Positions 11,863 to 22,833 of a stretch of DNA of 64,000 bases are shown here, in pieces (position 1 is the first letter of the stretch; each line of letters opens with the position of its first letter). The DNA lies in assembly GCA_963971225.1 (NCBI GenBank), contig OZ020269.1:35671264-35735263 (forward strand), in the 5' to 3' direction. A program made the position numbers and the translations under genes. This DNA comes from Melieria omissa (taxonomy: Eukaryota > Arthropoda > Insecta > Diptera > Ulidiidae). The notes beneath the pieces are model-generated. The model was not told the DNA's origin. It saw nothing but the letters and a program-made list of their open reading frames with translations, and ran no database searches.

Positions 11863-12015
11863 TTGCAAAAGGCTTATAATTATTTACTAAGCATTCAACC
11901 AGCAAGTGTTGAATCTGAAAGATGTTATCTCTCAGCAGGGTTTATTTGCAATAAATTTCGCTCTAGATTAGAGGGCAAAACATTTAATGCCTTAGTAACA
12001 CTTCGTTCAATAATG
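11863..12015 (+). pseudogene. hAT transposase C-terminal dimerisation domain relic
   Basis: The frame reads YNYLLSIQPASVESERCYLS followed by AGFICNKFRSRLEGKTFNAL, matching the hATC pattern of Ser-rich, ESERxFS and AGxI..KxRSxL. The domain is interrupted by the mariner inserted at a TA at 11996-11997. The N-terminal finger and DDE core are absent. Confidence 0.75.
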
Positions 12016-13273
12016 TGTGTGACTAACTATTTAAAACTAATTTTTTTGCCAAAATTTTATTCATCAACGTAGTCCCATTTTAGGGAGATACAATCATTCC
12101 AACGCTTTTCCAATCTTTCGATACCGCCTTTGTAAAACGATTTTTCTTTGCCTTCAAAATAGGCGTTAGTTTCGGCGATTACTTCATCATTTGAGCCAAA
12201 TCTCTTACCACGGAGCATCTTTTTGAGGTCTGCGAAGAGCCAGTAGTCGATGGGGGCCAGATCTGGAGAATATGGGGATGAGGAAGCAATTCGAAGCCCA
12301 ATTCATGCATTTTTGCCATCGTTTTCATCGACTTGTGACACGGTGCATTGTCTTGGTGAAACAACACTTTTTTCTTCTTCATATGGGGCCGCTTAATCGC
12401 GATTTCTTCTTTCAAACGTTCCAACAACGCTATATAATAGTCGCTATTGATTGTTTTCCCTTTCTCAAGATAGTCGATGAATATTATTCACATCCCAAAT
12501 ACTGACGCCATAACCTTGCCAGCCGATGTTTGTGCCTTTGGACGCTTTGGGCGGCTTTCACCGGTTGCGTGCCCCTCAGCAGACTGCCGATTTGACTCTG
12601 GAGTGAAATGGTGGATCCATGTTTCATCCATTGTGATGTACCGACGCAAAAACTCCGACTTGTTGCGCGTAAACATGTCCAAACAGCTCTTTGAATCATC
12701 GATTCGTTGTTGTTTTTGCTCCGGTGTGAGCAAACGCGGCACCCATTTCGAAAACACCTTTTTCATAACCAAATGTTCGTGTATTATGGTGTGTACACTG
12801 CCTGCTGATATCTTTAGAATGTCAGCAATCTTCCCCACTTTCACTTTACGGTCGGACATAATGATTTTCAGTGTTTTTTCCACGTTTTCCGGAATAACAG
12901 CGTCATTTGGCCGTCCAGTAGATGGAATGTCATCGGTGTCTGTACGACCACGTTTGAATTCGGCATACCAATAACAAATGGTTCTTTTTGATGGAGCAGA
13001 GTCCGAATAATGTTTTTCACGCCATTCCTGGCATTGAACAGTATTTTTTTTCATTAAAAAACAATGATAAATCAGCACACGGAATTGCTTTGAATTCATT
13101 TCTTTTTTAAACTCAAAAGTAGTGTCACTTAAAGCACTGTAACTTGTAAACTAATGATCGGATTGACATATAATTTTGACAGTAAGCCTAAAAAGGTTCA
13201 CAATTTCGAAAAAAAATTGATTTAGTATTAGTGCCGCCATCATGTCAGTCACACACATTATTGAACGAAGTGT
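11998..13273 (-). mobile_element. mariner element, near full length
   Basis: The 28-bp inverted repeats begin ACACTTCGTTCAATAATGTG at both ends and are flanked by TA. The 1276-bp length and the single transposase frame are typical of mariner. It is nested in the hAT relic, so it inserted later. Confidence 0.9.
12057..13099 (-). pseudogene. mariner transposase with one stop and one frameshift
   Basis: From ATG at 13099 the frame carries the paired HTH region, WIPH-like linker WVPRLLTPEQ, first catalytic Asp (MDETWIHHF), a small deletion with an in-frame TGA after SVFGM, then the second Asp (FHQDNAPCHKS). One base is lost in LLPHP, shifting the frame before the third Asp (the SPDLAPSDYW region is legible one frame over), and the C-terminus ends DYVDE then TAA at 12057. 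Length, about 347 codons, is normal for mariner. Function would be cut-and-paste transposition at TA; the damage is slight, so inactivation is recent. Confidence 0.88.
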
Positions 13274-14175
13274 TATTTTTAAGATCTCAGTTTTTAGTTA
13301 ATCACAACGCTTAACTTTTTTATCGAAATAATCGAAGTAAAACTAAAAGTACTAACAAATTAACTATTTTATTTTTTTTTATCAAATATGCGTATATATG
13401 TACTTTATGATACATTTGATGCAAAGTAATAAGTTATGTTTAAGTGTCATTTTTGGATAAAACAAAATGTTATCAAACTGAAGTTAAATGTCAAATGAAA
13501 AACTTTTAAGTTAAACAAAATGTTGTCAAGGATGACTATGTTTATTTATTTGATTTAAATTAAACTGACAATTTTGAATGTAATTGACAACTGATTGTAA
13601 ATGACAACTGGATTTTGGTGATGTGCCGCGCACAACCAACCACTTCGACGACTCAACACCGACTGCCTCCCTTTCAAGATAAAAAATCTTAAAACTACCC
13701 CAAATGTGATTAAACTGTGTCCATTTTTATGGTAAATATATTATAAACAAGTATTTATGCAATTTGGTAAAATTGTTTTATTTAAAAAATTTGTTATTTG
13801 AATCCCGGGATTAAATCCCGGTATCCCGGGATTTGACTTTTCAATCCCGAAAATCCCGGGATCGCAAAATGGCAAAAAATTGCGATCCCTAATATGTACG
13901 TACGAAATCCGCCAAAAATGAAATCGATGTGCACCACTGCGTTTACAATAAACATAAACAATTGCATAAACAATTTGAAAACTTTTACGATTTTTTTTTT
14001 GGTGAGATGTCAAGCATATACGAGTATATTGACTAGTTCTCTTGGTTGTTTGTTTCAGAAACATTAAAATAACTTATTGACGATTGAATTTAAATTAAAT
14101 TTTTGAATTTAGTATTTGCTCAACTCAATATTATTCAGGTTCACTAGTACTAAGACACGTACGAGTATGTAGAAG

Positions 14176-14953
14176 TAGAGTCCGACCGATTAATCACCAT
14201 CGGCATCTGATAGTATCGGCCAATAAAATTGGTATCGGCATCGGCCAAAAAAAAAATAATCGGCATCGGCATCGGCTTCGGCCTTTTTTGGCCGATGCTA
14301 CATCGGCTTTTTTTGGCCGATGCCACATCGGTTTTTTTCGGTCGATTTTCCTGCTTTCATTTCTTGTTTGTTTTTATTTGCAGCTGAATCGCACTGTCTT
14401 TCTTTTTCATATCTCGCTTTGTATATTTATTACATTTTTATTATACGTTACTACCGAGTGTTGCCTGATTAGGGGGTTTCTCCTTAGATTTGTTTGGATT
14501 TTATGACAAATATTTAAGGGGTCAATATTTTACAGATATTTGTAATCTATTTTTGCTACATCAACACCTTGTTCAGCTATATTGGCTATTGGGTCTTTTG
14601 TTAATTGCTTGTGCCAAATAGAATCAGCAATTTTCATGAAATATTAATTATATGTGTTATAAATTTGGGGGAAATTTTAGTTTAATGTATTTAAATTCTG
14701 AATTTTCTTGCAATTTTATTTAGTTTTTAGTTGTTTATTTTCTCGTTTTTGTTTGTTAATTTGTGATGAATGTGATGAAATGTACTATATATGTAAAAGT
14801 TTCTTTTGTTGTTTTATAAAACAAACTGTGTTTTTGATTGAATTCATTCGTGTTTTTTTTTTTCTATGGAATCGGCATCGGCCGATTTTCGGCCTTTTGA
14901 CCGATTAATCGGCATCGGCATCGGCCAAAAAATTTGGTATCGGTCGGACTCTA
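14176..14953. mobile_element. hAT-type non-autonomous element with ATCGGC-rich ends
   Basis: Inverted ends TAGAGTCCGACCGAT are bounded by an 8-bp duplication TGTAGAAG (14168-14175 and 14954-14961). Both subterminal regions are packed with (A)TCGGC/GCCGAT repeats in both orientations. The interior (14340-14860) is AT-rich without a recognisable transposase. The left end of a second copy is at 23526. Confidence 0.8.
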
Positions 14954-14961
14954 TGTAGAAG

Positions 14962-15740
14962 TGAATACATAAATTTAGTTTTGCTTGTACATAAGTATGT
15001 ATGTATGTATGCATACGTATAGTTAAACACATGAATATGAATTAGACTGGCAACTCGTTTTTATCACCACGAGCTCGTTTTATTATGAGAATTGGGTCGC
15101 TGCAACAAGGCCAAGTCAGCCAATAGAGAAAAGCGGGCCGCAGCTTTGCTCGCATCAAATTTCAGCTAATTATACATACGCCACTTCATTCGCCTTTCTG
15201 GCCTCTTCGTCCGCGTCCGCGACCACGACTCGGCATCAGGTAGAAATCTGAAAACATCCGCTCAAGTAGGGAAACATGCTCACTGCAATGCATTTCAAGC
15301 AGACGGTGCCTATTGGTCGCTTACAGACATAGTTCGGCGTCAAATTATTTTAAGCACATCACACCTGGCTGGCCGGTTGCCTGGCTACGTGGTACTTGCT
15401 GCGGCGCACTAACAGCGCTCTTGCACAGCATGGCTGCTGTTGCGGCTGCTGCTGATGCTGGTATTAATAACCACTGACGCTGTGCTCCGGACTGGTTTCT
15501 TGGGCACACGCACACTCACAACCGAATGAGCGAACCAATTTACCACTAAGCAGATGCAGCCAATGAACTGCAACTAGAAACGATGCTGTAGTGCGGCTCT
15601 GCTTTGTTCATTTGCGTTGGACACACCCACAAAAGTCGTTCCGATATTATTTACTCATTATTGCGGCTTGGTCCCAAAGGCCCTTATTTAATATGTAATA
15701 TAAAACAAATATAACATATATTAATATTTAGTTATATATA
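14962..15740. other. Unassigned, locally GC-rich
   Basis: 15060-15640 has higher GC than its surroundings and a GCTGCTGTTGCGGCTGCTGCTGATG tract near 15430. No open frame, splice pattern or repeat could be supported. Confidence 0.35.
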
Positions 15741-16106
15741 CAGGGGTGGCAAACGAAAAGATTATAAAACACAAGTAAAAGAAAATATTGATAAAGAAAA
15801 AAAATTTTAAATTAAAAAAAAAAACATTTTATTTTTCATCGATATTATTTCGATCTTATATACACTTTCGATTTTTATTACTCTGACATGCGCTGAGACT
15901 ATTTTTTGAAAGGCGTTGTCTAACAGTTTTTTCGAAGCTTCCACCTTTAAAACGATATCTCAAATTGTATATCAATAAAAACTTAAACTGAATGACTGAT
16001 TGCGAATTTCAATACACAAATCTTCCGTAAGCAAGTGAAATGGTTTTTGAAAAAAAACACAGCATTTGCTCTATCACAAGGTGCGCTAATTAGCTCGCCA
16101 CCGCTG
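15741..16106. mobile_element. hAT-like MITE
   Basis: The left end CAGGGGTGGCAAACGAA and the right end, read inverted CAGCGGTGGCGAGCTAA, form an imperfect inverted repeat of the common hAT type. Flanks TATATATA and TAAGTATA match at six of eight positions, a weak duplication. No coding capacity. Confidence 0.5.
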
Positions 16107-16312
16107 TAAGTATATATTATATTCAAGTACATACTGAACTTAGGCAAAAAAAACAAGCGAAACTAATGACGTGAAATGGGTACAACTTGGGGAACTCTTC
16201 ACGAGTTATGTAATTTATTTCATTACAAAAGGATTAGTAATTAATTTATTATTAAAATAGTCCTCAACACAACGCCACAGTTGCATATTGTTTGGTAGCA
16301 CGAGTGTACGTA

Positions 16313-17209
16313 ACACATCAGCTGATAAGTCCTTGGTCTGACCCATAGTAAGCGCTAGAAAACGATAAATAATATTTTTTATTTTAAGTAGTATCCTTCA
16401 AAAGGTACTTGCAAAAATTCATTACGATGTGACATTTGGTTCAAAAGTAACAATTGTTTTAGTAAAACAACTTTATTCGTGCTCAAAACAATGGAAAAAA
16501 AGAATTTTGTGTTCTCATAAAACATTGCTTTTTGATAGGAAAAACACCATTGAAACAAAATCCTGGCTCGATAAGTGTTATTTGGACTCTGCACCCGGAA
16601 AATCTACCATTATTGATTGGTTTGCTCAATTCAAACGTGGTCGTAGGAACATCGACGATGCGGCCCGCTGTGATCGATGAATTGAGGTGGTTACACCGGA
16701 AAATCGTTTTTGAAAACCGTAAAGTAAGATTGCAGGAGATAGCTGGTACTATCAAGATATCAAAGGAGCGTGCGGGTTTCATTTTGCATTACATTTGTCC
16801 ATGATATAGCTGTTTTCGCGATGGGTGCTGCGTTTGCTAACAAACAAGACAAGGCACCGTTCGACAAGTCTCTCGCTACGATTGCAAAATTGCACGAACC
16901 AAGCTTCGAATAACTTCCGAACCCACGCTATTCTACAGACTTGGCTCTCAGTGACTTTATCATTCGGCAGACTTAAAACAAAATGCTCGCCGGAAAGAAA
17001 TTTGGCTCGAATGAGGAGGTGATTGTCGAAACAAATACCTATTTTAAGGCCAAAGATAAATCGTTTTACAAGAAAGGTGTTGAAATGTTAAAGAAGTGCT
17101 GGAATGAATGGATCGCTCTTGAAGGAAACCATGTTGATGAATAAAATTGAATTTCTCAAAAAAAGTTTTGTTTTTTTGCGTTAGATCGAGGACTTATCAG
17201 CCGATGTGT
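16313..17209 (+). mobile_element. mariner element, internally deleted
   Basis: Inverted repeats start ACACATCAGCTGATAAGTCC (left) and ACACATCGGCTGATAAGTCC (right, inverted), both flanked by TA. The 897-bp length is about 400 bp short of a complete mariner. Confidence 0.8.
16491..17144 (+). pseudogene. mariner transposase relic
   Basis: Starts at ATG 16491 (MEKKNF) and is legible only by changing frame several times: the HTH region (CYLDSAPGKSTIIDWFAQFK then RGRRNID), the second HTH (VFENRKVRLQEIAGTIKISK), then a jump past the first catalytic Asp to a damaged second-Asp region, and a C-terminus similar to FGSNEEVIVET. It ends DE then TAA at 17144. A deletion removes about one third of the gene. 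Confidence 0.75.
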
Positions 17210-17211
17210 TA

Positions 17212-17697
17212 TTTGTTTTCTATATTTCTTAATCTTTTCAAATATGGCAACTATGACAACTAAATGACAGAATAAATTAAGTTTTAAATTGCATCGTTTT
17301 GAAGTGGTGTTGACAAGGGTTTGGAAGTCTTCCATTGTGGGTGAAGAACACAAATAGTTATATTCGTTTACGTTATGCATATCTATCACAAACTGCACGA
17401 ATAATTTACTATATGGCTTAACAACCTGAATGTTGAAACATAAAACGTGTGTTCCTTCGTGATTAGAAGTTCAGTCGTTTGAGTGGTCGTTTAAATAAGT
17501 TAACTGGATCGTTTAATGTCGTAATATTCGAAATATCATCATTTCTAAGCTTTTTTATTCTATGAAATCATTTAACTGAATTGCTGAACTTAATTAAAGT
17601 GTTTGTTTGTAGAAACTAAAAACATTTTTTACACATACGAATTATTTTATTTATTAATGGCTAACACCACTCGAGTGACTGAAAAATAGTCCTAACT
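17212..17697. other. No gene seen
   Basis: AT-rich spacer between a mariner relic and the LOA copy at 17710. No repeats with duplications or domain-bearing frames were recognised. Confidence 0.4.
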
Positions 17698-18141
17698 TTG
17701 ACGATTTATGTTTTTATGTTTTTACACTGACGGCTCCAAACTGGATGGCAGAGTAGGGGGTGGAGTAATGTGTGAAAATCCAAGTGGAAGTTCTGGCCAT
17801 TTTCAAAGCCCTGTCTATGCTAAAACAATGCAACCTTCCTAAAGGTACGGTTCGCATGTTCACTGACAGCCAGGCAGCAATTAAAGACCTCAAGAAGGTC
17901 TCAACCACATCGAAAGTGGTTACTCTTTGCCGCTCCCTACTGCATGAGTTAGGGCATGCGCACAACATTACCCTTATCTGGGTACCGGGCCACAAAGACA
18001 TCAGTAGAAACTGTGTAGCTGATGAGCTTGCCAGACGTGGCACCACCCTCCCGTACTTCAACACCACAGTTAAGGCAGGCATTCCTCTTGCTTCCTGTAA
18101 ACTAACGATCTGTTCACTCTTCCTCGATAAGGCCAACAGGC

Positions 18142-18601
18142 CATGGCACAATAAACAAGGTAGTGGCAGGAAGGAGCGAATTTTATTTTTTTCTCGTCAG
18201 AGTTCGGTAGGTTCTCAGAAATTTTTGTCTGTTTTGTTTACATTCGGCGAACAGCATTGCCAGTCAACTCTTTTTCTGTGGAATTTTAAGCATTTTTGCA
18301 ATGACGAAAGAATATTATTTTTCCAACTTTTATGAATTAACGCAAAATCGGCGAACTATGGACTTAGCACTTTTGCCCCTAATTGTAAAACAACAGATTA
18401 AAACAAAGAAGCTATGTACTTTTGCTGTTAATTGATGTAGTTTTACGTTTTCGAATAGACCAAGTGGTCTATTCGATGCTGGCAATACTGTTGGCAAGAG
18501 AACCGTCCGTCCGATTTGACAATGAACCGAACAAAAACACTAACAAAATACACGTGCATTTTTTCGCTCCTTCCTGCCACTACCTTGTTTATTGTGCCAT
18601 A
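18142..18601. mobile_element. P-superfamily MITE (perfect 36-bp or longer TIR)
   Basis: Both ends are CATGGCACAATAAACAAGGT continuing as a perfect inverted repeat to AGGAGCGAA (first base C at left, T at right). An 8-bp duplication CAACAGGC flanks it (18134-18141 and 18602-18609). CATG-initial ends, an AAGGT box about 18 bp in, and 8-bp duplications are the known marks of P elements. The 460-bp interior has no transposase. Confidence 0.8.
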
Positions 18602-18622
18602 CAACAGGCGATGGCAGGGGAG

Positions 18623-19401
18623 CAGTGATGTTAACTGTAGGGAAAATTCCCTACATGTAGGGAATTTTAGCGAAAATTGTGTGCGTAGGGAAAAAAAGGA
18701 CAGATTTTTTAAAATTCACTAAATGTAGGGAATTTTCAAACAACCCTGGTTATGGAAAATTTTGAAGTCAAATTAGTCAAACTAAAAATTTTAACGATCA
18801 AATGTTGTTTCCCAATTTGTCAAAGTTGGCCAAATATGTTTCGGCACTACCACATTCTAATGCAGACTCTGAAAGAATATTTTCGAACAAAAAAGGAACA
18901 CATCAAGCCATGACAATTTGACTTCAATTTGTATAATTCGCTCTTACTTAGAAGACGAAGATATCACCTGTGTAAATTTTCAATGTAAAGAACAACACTT
19001 TAAGAAAATGGCATACACTGAGTAGTATGACCATAAATAATTAGTCTAAGTGTAATTTTTGTACTGATTTTTTTAATGTGATGAAATGGTATCAGTGCAA
19101 AGCACAATTTTTTTTATGTTATTATGTTTCCATGTTTTAAATCGTATCTCAGTACAAATCACAACTTTGTTTTGTTGTTTTCATGTTGCAAATGAATTAA
19201 AGGAAAAATAAATAAATGTTATGGTTTTTACTTTTGCGACTTTTATTCACAAAAAATTAAAAAAAACCTTAAATATTACAAAATACTTGGAAAATAAGTG
19301 TAGGGAATTTCGTAGGGAAAATTGCTGGACAGCGTAGGGAAAAGTAGGGATTTTTTTCAAGTCGCGTAGGGATTTTTCAAAAAAAAAGGTTAACATCACT
19401 G
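18623..19401. mobile_element. hAT transposon, deleted, with dimerisation-domain relic
   Basis: Ends CAGTGATGTTAAC and GTTAACATCACTG are flanked by a perfect 8-bp duplication CAGGGGAG (18615-18622 and 19402-19409). GTAGGGAA/TTCCCTAC motifs are repeated in the subterminal 100 bp at both ends. Near 18805-18885 the plus strand reads FPNLSKLAKYVSALPHSNAD then SERIFS, the hATC domain. The rest of the transposase is gone. Confidence 0.88.
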
Positions 19402-19426
19402 CAGGGGAGAGCACATGTACCATAAC

Positions 19427-20138
19427 CATGATGAAATTATAAAGGTGAGTTCTTCATTGACAGAAAACTGAAAAAATTTGTTGACATTCTGTCTTATAGA
19501 AACGTCGATGAAAAGAATGTTGTATTTAATGCTTTTAAACAAAAAGGGGGAACAAATTTCTGCATTCATTTCTATAGGCGATACAAATAAAAATGTTGCT
19601 TTCCTTTAATCGTTATATTGACTTTGAAATTTGGTATCACTGTAATTTCAATTGTCAAAAAACATCAGATTTTTCAAACCGTTGTGCAAATTTTAAAAAA
19701 GGCCAATCTCTAGCTGCTCATTGTGCCACAGCGCACTTCAAAATCGCGCTAAATTTTATCACGTCCCTCAAAACGAGCAACGCAGAGATGTGTGGAGCAA
19801 AGTATGTGGCGTAGAGCTAAGCAAATGTGCGCGGGTTTGCGAAAATCACTTTGAAGAAGCTGATTTTTAAATGTCGCATTCATTTTAGAATAAAATATTT
19901 AAATAGAAAGATAAAAAATAATCAATATAAAAAATCAAATAAAATGCGCAAAATAATAAACTAACCTTAAACCTTTTGCTACAATCACTATTTATTAATT
20001 TGTATTTGAAACTTTTAATTTACTTCGTCGTTTTTCCCCTTCTTTTGAAAGTGTACTACACAACATTGGTTCTCGTTGTATAAGACAGTGTCAAAAACAA
20101 GCTGTCAAGGAAGATCTCACCTTTATAATTGCATCATG
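19427..20138 (+). mobile_element. P-superfamily element relic with THAP-domain trace
   Basis: Left end CATGATGAAATTATAAAGGT, right end the near complement (CATGATGCAATTATAAAGGT inverted), with inverted similarity extending through GAGNTCTTCNTTGACAG. The 8-bp duplication is ACCATAAC (19419-19426 and 20140-20147, with one extra T at the right junction). The terminus closely resembles the published P-element end pattern CATGATGAAATAACATAAGG. It carries a THAP-like remnant at 19793-19870, the DNA-binding domain of P transposases. Confidence 0.85.
19793..19870 (+). pseudogene. THAP zinc-finger remnant of a P-type transposase
   Basis: The frame reads WSKVCGVELSKCARVCENHF followed by EEADF and TAA. 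The invariant Trp, the C-x2-H pair (CENH) and the F.ESDF-like end match the C-terminal half of THAP domains. The N-terminal Cys pair lies upstream in a region broken by stops and frameshifts. The catalytic part of the transposase is missing. Confidence 0.65.
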
Positions 20139-20634
20139 TACCATAACTAAACAGCTCTGGCCTGTTTTTAATCTTAGGCGAACAAGAGCACTTGTTTCGC
20201 TTAGCAGGCAACACATTAGCACGGTCGTCGCAATCCTGACAGGCCACTGTGCATTCGGACGCCATGCGTTCAGACTAGGCGTCAACAGATTCGACTTCTG
20301 CCGCAGTTGGCACAATGAAGAGGAGGAGGAATCTATCAGCCACCTTCTCTGCAACTGTCCGGCTCTATCTAGACGAAGATAGAAAACCCTACGCTCTCCT
20401 TTCTTCGACAACTTGAATGACCTCAGTTCAGCTAGCATCAAAGACTTGCTTGAGTTCATCCACTCTTTGAAATGGCTTGAATAGGCTTCTCGACTTGCAG
20501 TAAGACAGACCTTTCAACTTGTGGTATCACAGCGGGCCCATTCCGTGGCCTACGTGCGTCTCTCGGCAAGTCCCAGGCCAAGGCAGCCACTTTAACCTAA
20601 CCTAACCTAACCTAACCTATCCTTGACGATTTAT

Positions 20635-21506
20635 AATATTTCGTGGCTATTGAATAAGATACTTTTTGAGAGGGCTTATTAAAAAGTAATTGAGGCTCGT
20701 AAACAAATGTTTGATTGTGACTTTTTATTAAAATCCCGGTGGAAGCGTCAACCTTTGAAGCCGCCTTTTGTTTTCGGAACGGGTGGACAGATTTCGCGTG
20801 AAGTGTATCAAGAACACAACCAAAGAAGTACAAAACCCCAAAACATTTAAAAATACATGTTCTACTGGCTAAAATATTGTAAAAACTGTACACTTTTTTT
20901 TCGTCAAAAAGTTTTCACTAAGTTACTTGAACTAATTGGAGTCCGATTGCTAAGCCCTGTCAAAATATCGATGCAACAGTGTTGGACTAATCTGTTCAGC
21001 CAATTTGCAAAAAGTGGTTTCAAAGAAAATTTATTTTGTGAGCGCTCAGCGCGTGCTCCTGGCCATTGTGGACTAGAACTAAGCCTGTTCAGTTTTTGGA
21101 TTATAGGGACAACTGGATATTGGGTTTCGCACCTTAAAGTATTATTTTAGCCAAAAACCAAAACATTTATTTTTTTGCAACACGCTGAACACGCTGGTCC
21201 TCAGCGTTCTACGTAAAAGGGTATAAACTTCGAACGAAGGAGTCTCACGAAAGTTCCTTATGCTTCAACAACTTCAAAGATTGCTTGACTGGACACGGCT
21301 TAGTCAGATATAATTTCAATAAATTGATTTTGCAACCATAAACCAAAAACTTCGTTTGACATTGTCAGGAAAGAATTACAAATAGGCGCTACTACCTCAG
21401 CATCTGATTCGATTTGAAACAGTGAACCAGCAAATATGGTGTTGGCATTTATTTTAAGTCTTGGATTTTATTTGATCGAAATAATGACTTTGTGGGTAGA
21501 GTATAC
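20635..21506. other. No gene seen
   Basis: AT-rich intergenic stretch. No domain, matched repeat end or RNA gene was recognised, though 20930-21150 has an open frame of 97 codons without recognisable features. Confidence 0.4.
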
Positions 21507-21509
21507 TTA

Positions 21510-21930
21510 AGGCTTGATTACACGTAACGACTAGAGTTGACGAGACATCAAAATGGTACTAGGCCGAGAGAATTGGGATGGTGAGCAAAAGCGACGAGTT
21601 GTTCAAACGTATTTCGACACGTAGCGAGTCAATTCGGTTTTACAATGCACAAAATTAACTAAGCAACTCGCGCAATTAAACTCAACCGAGCGAAAAGTGG
21701 TGTGTGACGCATTCGGCATGTGATGAGCGATTCCGCGAACCGCTGCGAAAAGAAAAAAATATAACGGTAAGGTAGTGCTCGGCCTAGCAAACAAAATGTG
21801 ATTCTAGTGACTCTCTCGCCACTTTCATTGGTCACTGACTCATTCAACAACTCGCCTTACTGTTTAGACGAAACGAGTACTCGTTCGAGTTGCTGTCTCG
21901 TCACTCTACTCGTTACGTGTAATCAAGCCT
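21510..21930. mobile_element. PIF/Harbinger-like MITE
   Basis: Ends AGGCTTGATTACACGTAACG and its complement are flanked by the 3-bp duplication TTA (21507-21509 and 21931-21933), typical of PIF/Harbinger. Subterminal GACGAG and CGAGTTG motifs recur in both orientations. 421 bp, non-coding. Confidence 0.75.
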
Positions 21931-22137
21931 TTAACAATAGCAATAGACCGAACGAAAACGAAATTGAGAAACTGACAGAAGCCAAAGAGACTTGTTACCA
22001 TTTGTTTGCTTTAAAATTTCGTTCAAAATTTGTGCATCAGTGTTGGTCCTAAACAAATATTACTAAATGTTCAATAACTGTTTTTAAGAACGTTTTTTTT
22101 TTTAATACGTAAACAGAAAAACCTTTCTTCCGTTTAA

Positions 22138-22829
22138 GGGGGTCGTCTACGTAGCGGCCCGATTTTCGAGCCTTTTTTTCAAAATTTATTACGAAGGAAC
22201 GAAGAAAGATATTCACTCACTTTTGTTTATTTAATCGTAATCTTTCAATAGGCAAGATCATAAAAATTATATTTCTACATATTCGAGTGCGGGATGACTT
22301 TGAACCTGCCTTCATCAGAAATTTGATATCAACGTGGTTGGCCCTGCAAGATTTTGGGCCAACCACGTAACCTACAACAAAAAATGAAACTAATCTATAA
22401 TTGATATTACATCAGCTATACTTAGATATGAGCTTTTTGTAAAATTCAAAAATCTCTCGAAATGGTGGACATTTTTGAAAAAAAAAAAGTTATTTTTTCC
22501 TTTTTTTTCAACTGTTTATTGCCTGTTATAATAAAAAAAAACAATATTTTGTCAAAAGCTCGTGTCTACTCATAGCGACATGTTTTCTGAGCAAGTAAAA
22601 AAGAAATCGAATCGATGCGTGTAAAACTTTTCTTAAAATCGTGCAAGTAAGTTAAAGTTCACAGGGAGCGTGCAAAAACACCGTGAGCGAGCGTGCTCAA
22701 TGCTTTACAGCTCAATAACCGTGAAGAGTTAACCCAAATCCTTTGGAAATAACATTCCTCACGTCTTTCAAATGAAAATTATGTAAAAAAACACACGATT
22801 TTTTAAAACTTTGTACGAAGACGACCCCC
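22138..22829. mobile_element. TTAA-flanked MITE with GGGGGTCGTCT ends
   Basis: Left TTAA-GGGGGTCGTCTACGTA and right TACGAAGACGACCCCC-TTAA. The symmetry extends one to three bases beyond TTAA, so the exact duplication is uncertain. A 13-bp perfect stem with an 11-base loop lies at 22332-22368. The interior near 22365-22410 matches 58930-58995, linking it to the partial copy starting at 58719. Confidence 0.6.
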
Positions 22830-22833
22830 TTAA

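Larger units (their letters stand above)
11673..13891. mobile_element. hAT transposon relic with CCCGGGAT-rich ends
   Basis: Ends TAGGCATCGCAAT and the complement ATTGCGATCCCTA are bounded by a perfect 8-bp duplication ATATGTAC (11665-11672 and 13892-13899), the hAT signature. ATCCCGGGAT motifs fill both subterminal regions. The only coding relic is the C-terminal dimerisation domain at 11863-12015. A mariner inserted at 11998 accounts for 1276 bp, so the hAT copy is about 940 bp and internally deleted. Confidence 0.85.
17711..20484 (+). pseudogene. LOA ORF2 3' part: RNase H and C-terminal finger, interrupted
   Basis: 17711-18141 encodes RNase H (FYTDGSK, FTDSQAAIKDLKK, WVPGHKDISRN.VADELARRG) with a deletion-frameshift near 17775 that removes part of the fold. 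After the insertions the same frame resumes at 20140 with WPVFNLRRTRALVSLSRQH, then ILTGHCAFG and the finger CRSWHNEEEEESISHLLCNC. A stop TAG at about 20380 is followed by 34 more in-frame codons to TAG at 20484, the likely natural end. The reading frame across all three excised insertions is continuous, confirming the nest order. Confidence 0.8.
17710..20622 (+). mobile_element. LOA-like non-LTR retrotransposon, 5'-truncated (copy 2), with three nested transposons
   Basis: Bounded by a 12-bp target duplication TTGACGATTTAT (17698-17709 and 20623-20634). The 3' end has five CCTAA pentamers (20594-20618). Removing the three DNA transposons at 18142-18601, 18623-19401 and 19427-20138 with one copy of each duplication leaves about 940 bp covering the RNase H domain and C-terminus of ORF2. 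Confidence 0.88.
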
